A DNA stretch of 5,685 nt from JAYFNU01 sp964622315 (GCA_964622315.1 CAZUOY010000082.1:1-5685); one strand, 5' to 3'; counted from the first letter of the stretch, positions 1 through 5,464 are shown. Notes: generated by a model not told the origin, from the sequence alone. Made by a program: numbers and translations.

Positions 1-413
1 CGGTGACGCAGGCGCAGCGGTTTATAATTGGCTTCTTTGTTACCGACGAGATTTTCGCCGTGGCTACGAGCGGCGGCGAGGTAACCGCAAGGTATATGCT
101 CGGACTCGGCACCCTTCCCTACATAGGCTGGGCGGCGGGCACCTTTCTCGGCGCGACGGCGGGCTCGCTCCTTCCCGAGGCGGTGATAAGCGCACTCGGC
201 ATTGCGATTTACGGAATGTTTGTCGCTATAGTCGTTCCCGCGGCAAAAAAGAGCCGCGCAGTGCTTGCCGTTATCTGTGTTTCGGTGGGCTTAAGCGTGC
301 TTATGCGGTATGTATTTCCGATTGTTTCCGCGGGCTTTGCCATTATCATCTGCGCGGTGGTGTCCTCGCTTCTCGGAGCGCTTTTCTTCCCTATTAAGGA
401 GGCGACGGTATGA
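1..413 (+). CDS. azlC: AzlC family branched-chain amino acid exporter subunit, C-terminal part (5' end outside window)
   Basis: Larger membrane subunit of an AzlCD-type exporter for branched-chain amino acids or their analogues (E. coli YgaZH is the studied relative). About 137 residues are visible. Family proteins are usually 230-250 residues, so the N-terminal part lies upstream. The GTG at base 3 is an internal Val codon rather than a start. The visible protein is almost wholly hydrophobic. It contains the FVTDEIFAV segment, matching the conserved TDE motif of AzlC, then a Gly-rich membrane stretch (YMLGLGTLPYIGWAAGT) and a basic loop (PAAKKSR) before two further membrane segments. The stop codon overlaps the azlD start as ATGA, so the two subunits are translationally coupled. 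Family assignment rests on these motifs and on the neighbouring azlD. The substrate is inferred from the family only. Confidence 0.88.
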   Translation, partial: VTQAQRFIIGFFVTDEIFAVATSGGEVTARYMLGLGTLPYIGWAAGTFLGATAGSLLPEAVISALGIAIYGMFVAIVVPAAKKSRAVLAVICVSVGLSVLMRYVFPIVSAGFAIIICAVVSSLLGALFFPIKEATV

Positions 414-718
414 GAGCGGCGGAGTTTTTCGGCTATCTCGCCGTTATGGCGGGGGTAACCTATCTTATAAGAGTAATACCGCTTGCGGTATTTAAAAAGA
501 AGATAACGAACAGCGCGGTAAGGTCGTTTCTTTATTATATGCCCTATGCGGTGCTGTCCGCCATGACTGTGCCCGCTATCTTCTATTCGACGGGTTCGGT
601 TCTGTCGGCGCTCGCGGGATTAGCCGCGGCGGTTGTGCTTGCGCTGTTTGAAAAAAGCTTGATTACCGTCGCGCTGGTTTCCTGTCTCGCGGCGTTTATT
701 ACGGAGAGATTTATATAG
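410..718 (+). CDS. azlD: AzlD family branched-chain amino acid exporter small subunit
   Basis: Small integral membrane partner of AzlC, acting in the cytoplasmic membrane. The 102-residue length is typical of the family. Four hydrophobic segments are visible at about residues 6-27, 38-58, 62-80 and 83-98. The signature TYLIRVIPL (17-25) and the RSFLYYMPYAVLSAM stretch (38-52) are characteristic of AzlD. A very good ribosome binding site AAGGAGG (396-402) sits 7 bases before the ATG inside the end of azlC, and start and stop share ATGA. The GNAT gene begins one base after the stop, so all three genes are probably co-transcribed. No local regulator (AzlB or Lrp type) is visible, though it could lie upstream of the window. 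Confidence 0.92.
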   Translation: MRAAEFFGYLAVMAGVTYLIRVIPLAVFKKKITNSAVRSFLYYMPYAVLSAMTVPAIFYSTGSVLSALAGLAAAVVLALFEKSLITVALVSCLAAFITERFI

Positions 719-719
719 T

Positions 720-1211
720 ATGACATCTGTGACTGTAAGAGAGATGAAAAAGAGCGACCTTTCGTGTGTTATTGAGATAATGTCCGAGGGTGTAACAGAC
801 GGCACCTCCACCTTTCGAGCGAGCTGTCCGAACAAGGAGACGTGGGATAGCGAGCACCTTCAATGCTGTCGCTTTGTTGCGGACGCGAACGGAGTTACGG
901 CGGGATACTGTGCGCTTGCGCCCTACTCAAAGCGGGAGGAGTACAGAGGTATAGGCGAGGTTTCCGTTTATATCGCGCGTGAATATCGGCACCGCGGAGT
1001 TGGCGAAAAACTTTTAAAAGCGCTTATTGAGGAAAGTGAGCGAGAGGGCTTTTGGTGCCTCACCTCAAATGTCTTTGCGTCAAACACCGCGAGCGTGAAG
1101 CTCCACGAGGCTATAGGATTTCGCCTTGTGGGCGTAAGAAAACGGTTAGCGCGGGATATCTTCGGTGAGTGGCAGAACGTCGCGATATTCGAGCGGCGAG
1201 TGGAGGATTAG
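720..1211 (+). CDS. GNAT N-acetyltransferase, phosphinothricin acetyltransferase-like
   Basis: Probable cytoplasmic acetyl-CoA-dependent N-acetyltransferase of 163 residues, full length for this group (about 160-185). The acetyl-CoA pyrophosphate loop is R-H-R-G-V-G (90-95, the R/QxxGxG/A motif A), preceded by the acidic strand GEVSVYI (79-85), where Glu80 corresponds to the conserved Glu of PAT/YncA-type enzymes. The C-terminal half has the group's N122-xx-S-xxLH129-xxxGF134 signature and the FGEW-x-NV segment (148-154) equivalent to FGxWxDV in phosphinothricin or methionine-sulfone acetyltransferases. The ATG lies 1 base after the azlD stop. The nearest GGAG (703-706) is 13 bases upstream, rather far, so translation may depend on coupling. 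Co-transcription with an amino acid exporter suggests an amino-acid-like substrate, possibly detoxified or acetylated before export. That substrate is an inference and cannot be read from the sequence. Confidence 0.88.
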   Translation: MTSVTVREMKKSDLSCVIEIMSEGVTDGTSTFRASCPNKETWDSEHLQCCRFVADANGVTAGYCALAPYSKREEYRGIGEVSVYIAREYRHRGVGEKLLKALIEESEREGFWCLTSNVFASNTASVKLHEAIGFRLVGVRKRLARDIFGEWQNVAIFERRVED

Positions 1212-1232
1212 CACCCGACAATACAACAAATA

Positions 1233-1245
1233 AGTAATGCCGCAC
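1233..1245 (+). repeat. Half repeat unit (3' motif only)
   Basis: AGTAATGCCGCAC is the conserved 3' motif of the array with one change (T for C at 1238). It sits 67 bases before the same motif of the first full unit, so it is in phase with the array. The hairpin half that should precede it is absent and is replaced by the end of the GNAT gene. It marks the degenerate left edge of the array. Confidence 0.75.
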
Positions 1246-1261
1246 AAAATTAGGGTTATTG

Positions 1262-1313
1262 TAAAAGAAGAACCAGGGCAAAGCCGTGGTTCTTCCAAGA
1301 GTAACGCCGCACG
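1262..1313 (+). repeat. Palindromic repeat unit 1
   Basis: Hairpin arms AAGAACCA (1268-1275) and TGGTTCTT (1287-1294), extended by one G-C pair outside (1267/1295). Inside, past a G/G mismatch, GGC pairs with GCC around an AAA loop. The 3' motif AGTAACGCCGCAC lies at 1300-1312. On the minus strand the outer stem is followed by TTTTA, giving an intrinsic-terminator-like shape for transcripts of the ABC operon. Confidence 0.9.
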
Positions 1314-1329
1314 AATATCAGTATTTTAA

Positions 1330-1381
1330 TAAAAGAAGAACCAGGGCGAAGCCGTGGTTCTTCCAAGAGTAACGCCGCACG
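1330..1381 (+). repeat. Palindromic repeat unit 2
   Basis: Same layout as unit 1. Arms are at 1336-1343 and 1355-1362, the 3' motif at 1368-1380. The loop region reads GCGAAGC instead of GCAAAGC. GCGAAGC is known as an unusually stable mini-hairpin in single-stranded DNA. The minus-strand tail after the stem is T-rich (TTTTATTAAAAT). Confidence 0.9.
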
Positions 1382-1396
1382 AAATCAAGATTATTG

Positions 1397-1449
1397 TAAA
1401 AAAAGAACCAAGGGCAAAGCCGTGGTTCTTCCAAGAGTAACGCCGCACG
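1397..1449 (+). repeat. Palindromic repeat unit 3
   Basis: Arms are at 1403-1410 and 1423-1430, the 3' motif at 1436-1448. It has GCAAAGC in the loop like unit 1 but CCAAGGG (one extra A) like unit 4. G-to-A at 1402 removes the outer pair but lengthens the minus-strand T tail to TTTTTTTA. This makes it the best terminator-like copy for leftward transcription. Confidence 0.9.
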
Positions 1450-1466
1450 AAAAATCAGTATAATAA

Positions 1467-1519
1467 TAAAAGAAGAACCAAGGGCGAAGCCGTGGTTCTT
1501 CCAAGAGTAACGCCGCACG
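1467..1519 (+). repeat. Palindromic repeat unit 4
   Basis: Arms are at 1473-1480 and 1493-1500, with the GCGAAGC loop form like unit 2 and the CCAAGGG form like unit 3. Its 3' motif (1506-1518) forms the left arm of the terminal hairpin at 1506-1535. This copy alone has the inverted partner right beside it. Confidence 0.9.
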
Positions 1520-1535
1520 CAAGTGCGGCGTTACT
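1506..1535. terminator. Perfect 13 bp hairpin with GCAA loop, probable bidirectional terminator
   Basis: AGTAACGCCGCAC (1506-1518) is followed by loop GCAA (1519-1522) and the exact reverse complement GTGCGGCGTTACT (1523-1535). It begins 3 bases beyond the stop codon of the minus-strand permease gene. On the plus strand it is followed by a short T-rich tract (TATTTAT). On the minus strand it is followed by CTTGG, with T-rich tails only later at the repeat hairpins. Position and stability suggest the end of the ABC operon transcript. Termination itself is inferred. Confidence 0.7.
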
Positions 1536-1538
1536 TAT

Positions 1539-2861
1539 TTATAGAGTTCTAATCGCCTCAAGCGGTGAAAGCTTCATAGCTCGTGAGGCGGGCGATATAC
1601 CCGCAATCATTCCGACAAGCACCGCGAAGCCTAAGCCCACAAGTGCAAGCCACAGGGGAATGACCGAAACCTCGCCAATTAGCTTGTTTATTCCGAAGGA
1701 GAGGATAAAGCTCAGCACTACCCCTGCGATTCCCCCGCCGAAGCCGATAAGCCCCGCTTCGACAAGGAACATAGAGTGTATATTCTTCAGCGAGCAACCA
1801 AGCACCTTAAATATGCCTATCTCCTTTGTTCGCTCGAAGATACTCATAAGCATAGTGTTTGTAATTCCTATAGCCGCGACAATAAGCGAAACACTGCCTA
1901 TTCCGGCAAGAACATACTGAATAGTTTTTGACTGCTCCTGCATAGATTCAAGCCAGTCCGCCTCGCTGTAAGCGTTAAAGCCCATATCGGTAATCTGCTG
2001 CTGCACGTCCTTAACATTGTCTATGTCGTCAACCAACACATACGCCTGATTATATACAAACGGCGTGATAGGCTTTCCGTTCTTGTCGGTCTGCTGGTTG
2101 GGCCACGCGTTCTTCTTAAAAATCTTTGTAAAGGTCTCTTTAACAGCCTCAATGTCAGCGAACATACTATAATCAAATTCGGTCGAGCCGTATTCGGAGG
2201 TCTCGTCGCCGGTAACTGCGGCGATATCAAGCTGATATTTCTTCGCCGTGTTCTCGTAATAGCCGTTCATATCGTAATAGGCATATATCTGGTCGTTCTC
2301 AAGGTCAACGTTCGGCGCGGGACGCTCTCCACTCTCGTCCTCGGAATAGTAATAGTATCCGCCTCCGCCCATAGAGCTTGAGTCATAAAAGTTGTAGCCT
2401 ATCTGCTTGCCGACAAGGAAGCGAAGGGAGTCGCCCTCGTTCAACATTCCGCCCGAAATAATGGGAGGCTTCATTGCGTTCAGCATTTCAAGCGAAACCG
2501 CGTAGATGTCGCCGTATGCCTCGTACTTGCCCGATTTAAGCATTATGCCAAAATTATAGACGGGCGACGCACAGGTGACATGCTCCATAGCGGAGAAGCC
2601 CGCGACGGTGTCCTCGGTTAGCTGCGGCGTGTCAGAGGAGTTGCCGCCGTCATAATAATAGCCGCTGTTAACCGTTATCCTTGTAAGGGTCGCGCTGTTT
2701 TTAAGCTGTTGGGTGTAGGAATAGTCCAACCCAATGCCGAGCGACATCATAACGACTATTGACGCGGTGCCAATCATTACGCCCAAAACCGTAAGCGAGG
2801 TTCTTAGCTTTCGGCGCAGAAGGTTGCCGAGGCTGAACCTTATCAGCTCAAGCCAGTTCAT
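1539..2861 (-). CDS. ABC transporter permease, MacB/FtsX type
   Basis: Membrane subunit of a type VII (MacB-like, mechanotransmission) ABC system, 440 residues, a usual length. Layout: short cytoplasmic N-terminus with a basic LLRRKLRTSLT segment (14-24), TM1 about 22-44, a large extracellular MacB periplasmic-core-like domain about 45-315, then the FtsX domain with TM2 (317-339), coupling segment ERTKEIGIFKVLG (343-355), TM3 (365-389) and TM4 (401-421). It ends with the family-typical SPASRAMKLSPLEAIR. The extracellular domain carries a Gly/Tyr-rich stretch (about 156-172, with GGGG followed by YYYY) and an earlier SGYYYDGG (66-73). The start ATG overlaps the previous stop as ATGA. A GAGGA lies 9 bases upstream. 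Such systems usually do not move substrate through the membrane core but work on cell-envelope substrates, lipoproteins or antimicrobial peptides. The actual substrate here is unknown. Confidence 0.92.
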   Translation of the reverse strand: MNWLELIRFSLGNLLRRKLRTSLTVLGVMIGTASIVVMMSLGIGLDYSYTQQLKNSATLTRITVNSGYYYDGGNSSDTPQLTEDTVAGFSAMEHVTCASPVYNFGIMLKSGKYEAYGDIYAVSLEMLNAMKPPIISGGMLNEGDSLRFLVGKQIGYNFYDSSSMGGGGYYYYSEDESGERPAPNVDLENDQIYAYYDMNGYYENTAKKYQLDIAAVTGDETSEYGSTEFDYSMFADIEAVKETFTKIFKKNAWPNQQTDKNGKPITPFVYNQAYVLVDDIDNVKDVQQQITDMGFNAYSEADWLESMQEQSKTIQYVLAGIGSVSLIVAAIGITNTMLMSIFERTKEIGIFKVLGCSLKNIHSMFLVEAGLIGFGGGIAGVVLSFILSFGINKLIGEVSVIPLWLALVGLGFAVLVGMIAGISPASRAMKLSPLEAIRTL

Positions 2862-4315
2862 ACATGTATATCCTCGTTATCCTCGCTGTCAAGAAGCTCT
2901 CGGTCAAGTCTGAGCGCCTCCTGGCGGTCCATATATCTCTGAAGCTTTTTCTTGTTCTTTTTGCGAATGGAAAGGAAAACGATAAGTCCGACAACCGCAA
3001 GCACAATTACGATGAGAATAATTAAGCCTAAAGGCAGACCGCCCGACGGCTCGTCAATAGGCTCATCGGGGAAATAGGGGTCCTTCCCGCCGTAATCCAT
3101 TCGCTCAGAGACAAAAACGGAACAGCTGTCTGTGTAAGTATAAACTTCGCCGCCCTCGTCCTCGTAGGTGACGGTCATAAGTATTGTTCCCTCGCCAACA
3201 CTGTTAGCAGGAAGATAGGTGTCTATGTTCCCGGTAGCGCCCGGCGAGATATTGCCGAGATATAATTCGCTTTCCGTGAAAATTCCGCCCGCGTCGGAAA
3301 ACTTTACGGTAGCGTTATAAATTGTTCCCTTACCCGTGTTATTTATCTGGGACATAATGTTTACCTCTTGACCGAGGAAAACCTCGGGCGATGAGGTTTG
3401 AATCGCCGTGACCTTAATCTTGGGCACCTGCGAAACAGGTATAGAGATAGTTTCCGTGTCGTTTGCAAGCTCCTTGGCTCCGGAATAGCTGTAGGAAATA
3501 TTAAAGCCAACCGAGTAAGAGCCCGGCGCCGCTTCAGCCTTAGTGTCGAGGTGGATAGACATCGTGGTGCTTGCGCCTGCGCCCAGTGAATCGGCAAAGA
3601 GGGTGGAGGAGCCCGAAACAGGCACAAAGGTGCCGTCGGAGGTAAGCTGTGCCTTAAGGTTGGAAACCGCCGTTGAGGAGGAGGTGTTTTTAAAGGTAAC
3701 GAAAAGGGTGAACGCCTCGCCCGCCACAACGCTGCTTGGACTGGTATTGAAGCCCGTCACGATAATTGTCGGAACCTCAGAGCCTGAGGGCTCACTCGCG
3801 GCTTCGAGCACCTTAATCACCAAAGAAAGGGTTTGAGAAGTATACTCCTCGCTATCATCAGAATTGTAAGTAATGATGAACGAAATGGTGTAAAAGTCCT
3901 GAGGTGCGTCACTGCGGCAATACATATCAGGAATGTGGTAATAGCAATAGTCATCATTGCCAACCAAACCGTTTGTAATTTCAACCTTATTTAAACTTTT
4001 AGGAGCTTCTATGTAGTTTAACTGTTTTATTTCAAAAGGAAAGCTGGAAATACTCGTGCTTGTAACCATTTCAATGGATTTGACATATGCATCTCTACCA
4101 GAAATATTATGAAAGCTTAATATCCCACCGAAAGTACTTCCCGCACGTATACTCGGCGTACCCGTAATAGTACCAGCACCCCCGTTAGAATCAAGCACAA
4201 AAGCGTCAACAGGGGTAGTCAAAGCCCCGCCGCCTTCGCCGCTTGCGCCGACAAACGGCATAAGCGCAAAAAGCAGCACCGCCGTCAAAACTATAGATAT
4301 AACCTTCTTTTTCAT
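2858..4315 (-). CDS. Secreted, membrane-anchored protein with CARDB/Ig-like modules, partner of the ABC exporter
   Basis: A 485-residue single-pass surface protein. It has a signal peptide (KKK, hydrophobic 5-22, likely cleavage after Ala24 in VGA-S). About three beta-rich modules follow at roughly 35-172, 181-295 and 298-404. Modules 2 and 3 both start with P-x-I-x-VT, followed by SP-x-x-V-x-x-G and an N-N/K-T-G/S turn, as in CARDB or COG1361-type adhesion-like domains. A Pro/acidic linker (405-426), a 24-residue membrane helix (427-450) and a 35-residue charged cytoplasmic tail beginning RKKNKKK complete it. Cys124 and Cys133 in module 1 could form a disulfide. The start has AAAGGA just upstream and overlaps the ATPase stop as ATGA. 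The stop overlaps the permease start the same way. Encoded between ATPase and permease, it is probably an extracellular accessory of the exporter, in the slot of YknX/MacA adaptors but without HlyD-type coiled coils. The family call is by pattern only. Confidence 0.82.
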   Translation of the reverse strand: MKKKVISIVLTAVLLFALMPFVGASGEGGGALTTPVDAFVLDSNGGAGTITGTPSIRAGSTFGGILSFHNISGRDAYVKSIEMVTSTSISSFPFEIKQLNYIEAPKSLNKVEITNGLVGNDDYCYYHIPDMYCRSDAPQDFYTISFIITYNSDDSEEYTSQTLSLVIKVLEAASEPSGSEVPTIIVTGFNTSPSSVVAGEAFTLFVTFKNTSSSTAVSNLKAQLTSDGTFVPVSGSSTLFADSLGAGASTTMSIHLDTKAEAAPGSYSVGFNISYSYSGAKELANDTETISIPVSQVPKIKVTAIQTSSPEVFLGQEVNIMSQINNTGKGTIYNATVKFSDAGGIFTESELYLGNISPGATGNIDTYLPANSVGEGTILMTVTYEDEGGEVYTYTDSCSVFVSERMDYGGKDPYFPDEPIDEPSGGLPLGLIILIVIVLAVVGLIVFLSIRKKNKKKLQRYMDRQEALRLDRELLDSEDNEDIHV

Positions 4316-5028
4316 CTTTCCTTTACCCCGCTTACTTCGGAATGGGTGTATTCTTCTTTTACTATTTTGCCGTCGCTAAGGTAGATAATCCTGTCCGCCT
4401 TCTGCGCCAGCGTGAGGTCGTGGGTGACCATAACCACCGTTTGACCTGTTTTGTTAACTATATTCCTCATTAGCGTCATTATTTCCGCGCCGTTCTTGCT
4501 GTCAAGGTTTCCCGTCGGTTCGTCCGCAAAGATAATCTTAGGGTTCACGACCAACGCTCTTGCTATGCCGACCCTTTGCTGTTGTCCGCCCGACATTTGA
4601 AGCGGAAGGTGGTCCTTGTGGGTCGCAAGCCCAACGACAGCGAGCATCTTCGCCGCGCGGCGCGTTCTCTCCGCCTTTCCCATACCGCGAAAGGTAAGCG
4701 GAAGCGCTACATTCTCCGCCGCGGTCATGGTGGGGATAAGGTTGAACGACTGGAAGATAAAACCGACGTGGTTTCTTCGGAAGGTAACAAGCTTTCCCTC
4801 GTCAAGCTCCTCAATATGCTCGTCTGAAATAACTATTTCGCCCGCCGTTACGGGCTCAAGCCCCGCAAGGACGTTGAGGAGGGTGGATTTTCCCGAGCCT
4901 GATGTGCCCGTTATAGCCACGAACTCGCCCTTTTTCACCGAAAAAGAGACGCCCGCGAGCGCGTGCACGCTCGTTTCGCCCACTCGGTATATTTTATGTA
5001 CTCTTTTGGCTTCGATAATGTCCGCCAT
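4312..5028 (-). CDS. ABC transporter ATP-binding protein, MacB/LolD type
   Basis: Cytoplasmic ATPase subunit of 238 residues that powers the FtsX-type permease encoded two genes downstream. All nucleotide-binding motifs are intact: Walker A GTSGSGKST (41-49), Q-loop Gln93 in FIFQSFNLIPTMTAAENV, ABC signature MSGGQQQR (145-152, Met in place of the usual Leu), Walker B IIFADE (165-170) with catalytic Glu170, D-loop NLDS (174-177) and H-loop His203. The FNLIPTMTAAENV segment is typical of the MacB/LolD/YknY group. The frame is open to a TTG at 5064, but I place the start at the ATG at 5028. It has GAGG (5035-5038) 6 bases upstream, and the protein then begins MADIIEAKRVHKIY as family members do. 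It is first gene of the operon, and its stop overlaps the next start (ATGA). Confidence 0.94.
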   Translation of the reverse strand: MADIIEAKRVHKIYRVGETSVHALAGVSFSVKKGEFVAITGTSGSGKSTLLNVLAGLEPVTAGEIVISDEHIEELDEGKLVTFRRNHVGFIFQSFNLIPTMTAAENVALPLTFRGMGKAERTRRAAKMLAVVGLATHKDHLPLQMSGGQQQRVGIARALVVNPKIIFADEPTGNLDSKNGAEIMTLMRNIVNKTGQTVVMVTHDLTLAQKADRIIYLSDGKIVKEEYTHSEVSGVKER

Positions 5029-5034
5029 AAAAAA

Positions 5035-5038
5035 CCTC
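5035..5038 (-). promoter_or_regulatory. Ribosome binding site that fixes the ATPase start
   Basis: GAGG on the minus strand, separated by six T from the ATG at 5028. The alternative TTG at 5064 lies inside a predicted leader hairpin, so this site decides the start. Confidence 0.75.
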
Positions 5039-5051
5039 GACAGTAAAAGGT

Positions 5052-5076
5052 TAGGACGCCGCAAAGCAACGTCCTA
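5052..5076 (-). promoter_or_regulatory. Leader hairpin in the 5' untranslated region of the ABC operon
   Basis: Seven-base arms TAGGACG (5052-5058) and CGTCCTA (5070-5076) with an 11-base interior. It lies between the proposed -10 box and the ATPase ribosome binding site. It could be an mRNA leader structure or a DNA operator for a dimeric regulator. The sequence does not tell which. Confidence 0.4.
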
Positions 5077-5088
5077 TAACTGCTTTAT

Positions 5089-5094
5089 ATTATA
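5089..5094 (-). promoter_or_regulatory. Probable -10 box of the ABC operon promoter
   Basis: Perfect TATAAT on the minus strand within the AT-rich run at 5083-5100, about 60 bases upstream of the ATPase start. A second candidate, TACAAT, lies at 5094-5099. No good TTGACA is seen at the right distance, so the promoter may need an activator or the exact -10 may be shifted. Confidence 0.5.
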
Positions 5095-5104
5095 TTGTAG
5101 CATA

Positions 5105-5137
5105 TTTCGTCGCATTTGTTGCATTAATCTGACGAAA
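5105..5137. promoter_or_regulatory. Inverted repeat TTTCGTC/GACGAAA, possible operator
   Basis: Seven-base arms at 5105-5111 and 5131-5137, 19 bases apart, between the divergent ABC operon and the small plus-strand gene. It overlaps the expected -35 region of the leftward promoter. Regulator binding is possible, but short arms in AT-rich DNA can arise by chance. Confidence 0.3.
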
Positions 5138-5164
5138 AAAAGAATTTTTGAAAAGTTTTATATT

Positions 5165-5206
5165 TATTGCAGAGGTTGAAAGACTTCTGCAATATTTATT
5201 TTTTTT
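5165..5206 (+). terminator. Intrinsic-terminator-like hairpin with T tract just before the small gene
   Basis: Arms 5165-5175 (TATTGCAGAGG) and 5184-5194 (CTTCTGCAATA) pair over 11 positions with one G-T pair, around the 8-base loop TTGAAAGA. They are followed by TTTATTTTTTTT (5195-5206). The tract runs directly into the AAGGAG ribosome binding site (5207-5212) of the 80-residue ORF. It could end readthrough from the left or work as an attenuator for the small gene. A TATATT (-10-like) lies at 5159-5164 with no clear -35. If that box is used, the transcript would start inside the left arm and not contain the whole hairpin. Confidence 0.6.
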
Positions 5207-5221
5207 AAGGAGATTAAATCA

Positions 5222-5464
5222 ATGGTACTAGTAGGTTTCAGGAACGCAAAATTCACGGGTAAGGACGGAAACGAAGTAAAAGGTATTAACCTTTATCTTA
5301 CTTATCCGATTGAAAAAGAGGGCAAAGGTACGGCTTGTGTAAATCAGTTCGTAACTGAAAGCAAGCTGTCAAATACGGGGTATATTCCTACTGTTGGAGA
5401 CAGCATAGAATTTACATATAACCGTTTTGGCTCGGTCGCGGGAATAAATAAACTTAACAAGTAA
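5222..5464 (+). CDS. Small 80-residue protein of unknown function, possibly a mobile-element ssDNA-binding-like protein
   Basis: Complete ORF with AAGGAG (5207-5212) 9 bases before the ATG. There is no signal peptide or membrane segment. The protein looks beta-rich: an N-terminal strand VLVGFRNAKFTG, a KDGNEVKG turn (14-21), NLYLTYPIE (23-31), a middle part FVTESKLSNTGYIP (43-56), then VGDSIEFTYNRFGSVAGI (58-75). The Y-x-P-x-V-G-D-x-I-x-x-x-Y-N-R-x-G-x-V pattern is reminiscent of short proteins seen in clostridial small mobile elements and filamentous-phage-like prophages, some thought to be ssDNA-binding OB folds. That link is from memory of patterns and weak. GC is lower than in the left part (about 42% in the first 60 bases). 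It is probably co-transcribed with the next ORF. Confidence 0.78.
   Translation: MVLVGFRNAKFTGKDGNEVKGINLYLTYPIEKEGKGTACVNQFVTESKLSNTGYIPTVGDSIEFTYNRFGSVAGINKLNK

Larger units (their letters stand above)
1212..1538. repeat. Convergent intergenic region holding a tandem palindromic repeat array
   Basis: This gene-free stretch of about 330 bases between the plus-strand GNAT gene and the minus-strand permease gene is mostly repeat. The order is: half unit (1233-1245), spacer, four full units starting at 1262, 1330, 1397 and 1467, and a terminal inverted copy (1523-1535). Full units are 52-53 bases and near identical: TAAAAGAAGAACC, a hairpin, then CCAAGAGTAACGCCGCACG. The linkers between units are 16-17 bases, AT-rich and visibly related to each other. 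Unit periods are 68, 67 and 70 bases, not multiples of three, so the array is not coding. Short open frames here (for example minus-strand 1318-1518) are repeat artefacts. Confidence 0.93.

Noticed and set aside
620..835. 71-residue minus-strand ORF
   Set aside because: It is antisense across the azlD/GNAT junction, with no ribosome binding site and no recognisable motif.
1318..1518. 66-residue minus-strand ORF in the repeat region
   Set aside because: Its sequence is the repeat unit read in shifting frames (RRYSWKNHGFAL recurs). The period is not a multiple of three and no separate ribosome binding site or homology is seen.
1262..1519. CRISPR array
   Set aside because: Repeats are long (52-53 bases) and the linkers are only 16-17 bases, AT-rich and related to each other rather than unique. 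No cas genes are present.
1492..1920. 142-residue plus-strand ORF
   Set aside because: It is antisense to the FtsX domain of the permease, starts inside the repeat array and has low-complexity Pro/Ser/Ile composition typical of a shadow frame.
3361..3836. Plus- and minus-strand ORFs within the Ig-like gene (for example 3361-3729 and 3543-3836)
   Set aside because: They overlap a well-supported gene with signal peptide, modules and TM helix. Their compositions are Arg/Pro-rich shadows.
5029..5064. Extended ATPase start at TTG 5064
   Set aside because: The extra 12 residues (MRRPNLLLSRFF) are not family-like, the TTG lies in a hairpin, and the ATG at 5028 has a well-spaced GAGG.
4616..5179. 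187-residue plus-strand ORF
   Set aside because: It is antisense to the ATPase gene with all its motifs intact, and runs through the promoter region. No family features.
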